From assembly GCA_944363685.1 (NCBI GenBank), contig CALVUV010000066.1, positions 1 to 7,321 of the forward strand: a stretch of 7,321 bases of DNA, written 5' to 3'. The position numbers and the translations under genes are program-made. Shown piece after piece: positions 6,223 to 7,321 of the stretch. The stretch is from an uncultured Bacilli bacterium. Its GTDB lineage: Bacteria > Bacillota_I > Bacilli_A > RF39 > UBA660. The notes beneath the pieces were generated by a model. The model searched no databases and had not been told where the DNA came from. It saw nothing but the letters and a program-made list of their open reading frames with translations. Position 1 is the stretch's first letter; the number at the start of each line of letters is the position of its first letter.

Positions 6223-6225
6223 TAA
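5752..6225 (+). pseudogene. Last piece of the broken gene, rest of the second DUF6273-like unit
   Basis: Read from 5752, this frame gives GDSVNYSSSNIIGRFLN and continues without a stop to TAA at 6223-6225. It matches the first unit: YSSSNIIGRFLN against YSSDSSSFAGSYMEDWLN, YWLLTPFND against WWTLTPYNA, and GIKPSLNLKSNVIITGGDGTKNNPFIL against GLRPSINLRNDVKIVSGSGTEEDPYRL. The ATG at 5830 is internal and has no ribosome binding site, so it is not a true start. Intact similarity on both sides of 5750 in different frames is the main evidence for the frameshift. Confidence 0.6.
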
Positions 6226-6237
6226 TATTATTAGAGA

Positions 6238-6275
6238 AAAAGTTCTAAAAGCCTTTATTTAAGAACTTTTATTTT
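6238..6275 (+). terminator. Rho-independent terminator of the surface operon
   Basis: AAAAGTTCT (6238-6246) pairs perfectly with AGAACTTTT (6262-6270), with a 15-base loop that can add three A-T pairs. TTTTATTTTG follows the stem. It begins 13 bases after the last stop. The A- and T-runs flanking the stem could work on both strands. Confidence 0.7.
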
Positions 6276-6381
6276 GCAAATTCCCAAATAATACTTATTT
6301 TAGTTTTTCTGGAAGTAGTTTATACAGTCAATATAGATTTTATTATTAATGAATAATACTACACATTATTAGTTCGTAATG

Positions 6382-6449
6382 ATTATTAGGGAAATACATT
6401 TAATTTAACCTTTTAAAATAATAGGTTATGACTAATATTCCCTAATAAT
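6382..6449. repeat. Inverted pair of the ATTATTAGGGA motif, 44-base gap
   Basis: ATTATTAGGGAA (6382-6393) and its exact reverse complement TTCCCTAATAAT (6438-6449) flank 44 bases. The same 11-mer recurs as a palindrome at 6471-6492. A partial ATTATTAG lies at 6365-6372. Confidence 0.65.
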
Positions 6450-6470
6450 GCTAATTCTCTGATAATGTAA

Positions 6471-6492
6471 ATTATTAGGGATCCCTAATAAT
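6471..6492. repeat. Perfect 22-bp palindrome, two abutting copies of ATTATTAGGGA
   Basis: ATTATTAGGGA (6471-6481) is followed at once by its reverse complement TCCCTAATAAT (6482-6492), with GGATCC at the centre. With no loop it cannot form a good RNA hairpin without opening the middle. A dimeric DNA-binding protein or nuclease site is a natural reading, but that is inference. Confidence 0.7.
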
Positions 6493-6564
6493 TCGTTTTA
6501 GAATTTACTAATTCACTTTAAAATAAATTATAGTTTTGTATATTATAGTAATGTATTTCAATTG

Positions 6565-6612
6565 TATAATGATAACAAGTGAATGATGAGCAATAAATTA
6601 GTTGCTTTTTTT
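6565..6612 (+). terminator. Short hairpin with T-run after an isolated -10 box
   Basis: A consensus TATAAT lies at 6565-6570 without a good -35. AGCAAT (6589-6594) pairs with GTTGCT (6601-6606), and the right arm runs into TTTTTT. A transcript starting near 6577 would end after only about 35 bases. It may instead stop read-through before the promoter at 6614. Confidence 0.4.
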
Positions 6613-6613
6613 C

Positions 6614-6642
6614 TTGACATAAATTATCTGTTATGATACATT
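6614..6642 (+). promoter_or_regulatory. Strong promoter upstream of the nuclease gene (distal)
   Basis: A perfect -35 TTGACA (6614-6619) lies 17 bases before TACATT (6637-6642), which is preceded by TGA as an extended -10. The start near 6649 gives a leader of about 210 bases before the ATG at 6861. Confidence 0.55.
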
Positions 6643-6687
6643 ATAGATAGATGGGAGACTTAATTAAAAGGTGGAGAAAGGAGAAAA

Positions 6688-6720
6688 ATGAAAATTTTTT
6701 CAAAAAGTATGAATTTTTAA
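6688..6720 (+). CDS. Possible 10-codon leader ORF (MKIFSKSMNF)
   Basis: ATG at 6688 follows AAAGGAG (6677-6683) by four bases, a good ribosome binding site for such a short ORF. It ends at TAA (6718-6720) in the leader made from the promoter at 6614. It has no obvious amino-acid bias pointing to attenuation, and may be accidental or a decayed start. Confidence 0.2.
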   Translation: MKIFSKSMNF

Positions 6721-6782
6721 AATTGAGAGATTTTTTGATATCAATATTTAAAATTCCCCTAGAGAAAATATTAAATTGAGAG
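6720..6782 (+). repeat. Direct repeat AAATTGAGAG, two copies
   Basis: AAATTGAGAG occurs at 6720-6729 and 6773-6782, 53 bases apart, in the leader of the nuclease gene. Between them lies a weak hairpin with the only GC-containing block, CCCC (6756-6759). Confidence 0.4.
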
Positions 6783-6814
6783 TCTATTTTTCTTGAATTT
6801 TAAAAATTGCCTTT

Positions 6815-6843
6815 TTGCAATCATTTATAGACTGTGCTATAAC
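6815..6843 (+). promoter_or_regulatory. Proximal promoter of the nuclease gene
   Basis: TTGCAA (6815-6820) and TATAAC (6838-6843) are 17 bases apart, with TGC before the -10 as an extended motif. The start near 6850 would put AGGAGG (6851-6856) at the very 5' end, leaving a leader of only about 11 bases. Confidence 0.5.
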
Positions 6844-6860
6844 ACTTGCAAGGAGGAATT

Positions 6861-7321
6861 ATGATAAAAATACGAACAAAAAATATCCCTAAAGGTGTTA
6901 GTAATGAAAAAATTAGGGATTATATGATATCTAATAATTTTGTCTATGAAGGAACACTTGATGGAGTGTTTAAATCTATTATGGGTACTTGTTTATTATA
7001 CTTAGCAGATTTAATATCTAAATTAACTGGACTTGATAAAGAATTTATTATTAAAAACTTTAAAGAACAAAATGTTGAATATAAAATATCTAATGCTTTA
7101 GAAAGAAAGAAAGTATCAGACTTTATTTTTACATTACCAGGATATATTATTAACTTAGAATGTAATCGTGGATATTGGGATGGTATAATAGAGAGAAATG
7201 ATGCTTATTTTGGAAAACTAAAAGCTGAATTATTAAGTAAAGGAGAAGAGTATAGTAAGAAAATAAAAGTAATACAGATTAATTTTGATATCTTTGATAA
7301 TTTTGAGAAATGTTTAGGAAA
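6861..7321 (+). CDS. PD-(D/E)XK nuclease family transposase-like protein (partial, 3' end outside window)
   Basis: Starting at ATG 6861 with AGGAGG (6851-6856) four bases before it, the frame is open for 153 codons to the window edge. The product has the PD-(D/E)XK plan seen in the Rpn/PDDEXK_2 transposase-associated nucleases: a variable N-terminal part (YEGTLDGVFKSIMG), then VSDFIFTLPGYIINLECNRG with Asp87 and Glu100-x-Asn102. These are followed by IERNDAYFGKLKAELLSKGEEY and KVIQINF. In the family the third catalytic position is often Gln or Lys; here Asn follows Glu, as in some relatives I recall. Family role: DNA cleavage linked to mobile elements or recombination; activity here is unproven. 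It stands alone after a long regulatory region with palindromes. Nothing is broken in the visible part. Confidence 0.65.
   Translation, partial: MIKIRTKNIPKGVSNEKIRDYMISNNFVYEGTLDGVFKSIMGTCLLYLADLISKLTGLDKEFIIKNFKEQNVEYKISNALERKKVSDFIFTLPGYIINLECNRGYWDGIIERNDAYFGKLKAELLSKGEEYSKKIKVIQINFDIFDNFEKCLG

Larger units (their letters stand above)
4394..6225 (+). pseudogene. Disrupted surface-protein gene: TasA-like N-terminus plus two DUF6273-like units
   Basis: Three apparently separate ORFs are pieces of one gene of about 610 codons. The TGA at 5051-5053 interrupts the frame. The same frame continues without another stop as YSGKLWRAVSID, the natural continuation of NPNNYI, where relatives have an aromatic residue such as Trp; TGG to TGA is one change. 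At 5749-5751, CCTTTGGAG lacks one T. With TTTT the protein would read QYPFGDSVNYSSSNIIGRFLN and run into the last piece in frame. Total length is one base short of a multiple of three, as a single deletion predicts. Other Trp codons in this gene are TGG, so TGA is not Trp here. The second and third pieces lack convincing ribosome binding sites. The restored protein would match the upstream neighbour in length and in N-terminal domain. Sequencing error or recoding remain possible. Confidence 0.75.
6276..6860. other. Gene-poor intergenic region with repeats and promoters
   Basis: No convincing long gene is visible on either strand. The region holds a 7-bp hairpin, TATTATT/AATAATA (6341-6358), four copies of an 11-bp motif (6382-6492), and a -10 plus terminator-like hairpin (6565-6612). 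It also has two promoters (6614-6642 and 6815-6843), a possible 10-codon ORF, direct repeats, and a weak hairpin of AATATTT (6743-6749) with AAATATT (6766-6772). Its extreme AT content makes small repeats likely by chance. Confidence 0.6.

Noticed and set aside
6276..6560. CRISPR array
   Set aside because: The repeats are few, inverted, of unequal spacing and only 11 bases long; no regular repeat-spacer pattern exists.

Overview
The window is strongly AT-rich, reads almost entirely on the + strand, and carries a peptidoglycan-synthesis gene. Its surface proteins resemble those common in uncultured low-GC gut Firmicutes. I infer a walled, low-GC Bacilli/Erysipelotrichales- or RF39-like anaerobe, probably from a metagenome. 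Trp is written TGG wherever it can be checked, so the standard bacterial code applies, not the Mycoplasma TGA=Trp code.

Left part (1-2456): the 3' end of an AlbA/Schlafen-type ATP-binding protein with a C-terminal winged helix. Next comes murC (412-1722), with its own promoter. A structured RNA of about 185 nt follows (1751-1940), closed by a 13-bp end-to-end helix and ending in a T-tract; its architecture best fits 6S RNA. Then a small helical protein of unknown function (2000-2440) with a strong promoter and a terminator that overlaps its stop codon.

Middle part (2476-6275): a two-gene surface-protein operon. Both genes start with the same kind of secretion signal followed by a TasA/camelysin-like beta domain, then diverge. 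The first (2595-4394) is intact and ends in a formylglycine-generating-enzyme/C-type-lectin-like domain. Its last ~30 residues look like the variable region of a diversity-generating retroelement target. The second (4394-6225) starts on the stop codon of the first and carries two tandem DUF6273-like units. It is broken by an in-frame TGA and by a one-base deletion, so it is annotated as a pseudogene with three readable pieces. A hairpin-T terminator closes the operon.

Right part (6276-7321): about 585 bases without a recognisable long gene. They hold four copies of an 11-bp motif (two forming a perfect 22-bp palindrome), a short terminator-like hairpin, two good promoters, a possible 10-codon leader ORF and direct repeats. 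Then comes the 5' part of a PD-(D/E)XK nuclease-family transposase-like gene that runs off the window.

The main points of interest are the lectin-ended surface protein with its possible hypervariable tail, the double-lesion paralog beside it, the 6S-like RNA, and the palindrome cluster before the nuclease gene. No reverse transcriptase or template repeat is inside the window, so the retroelement idea is untested.
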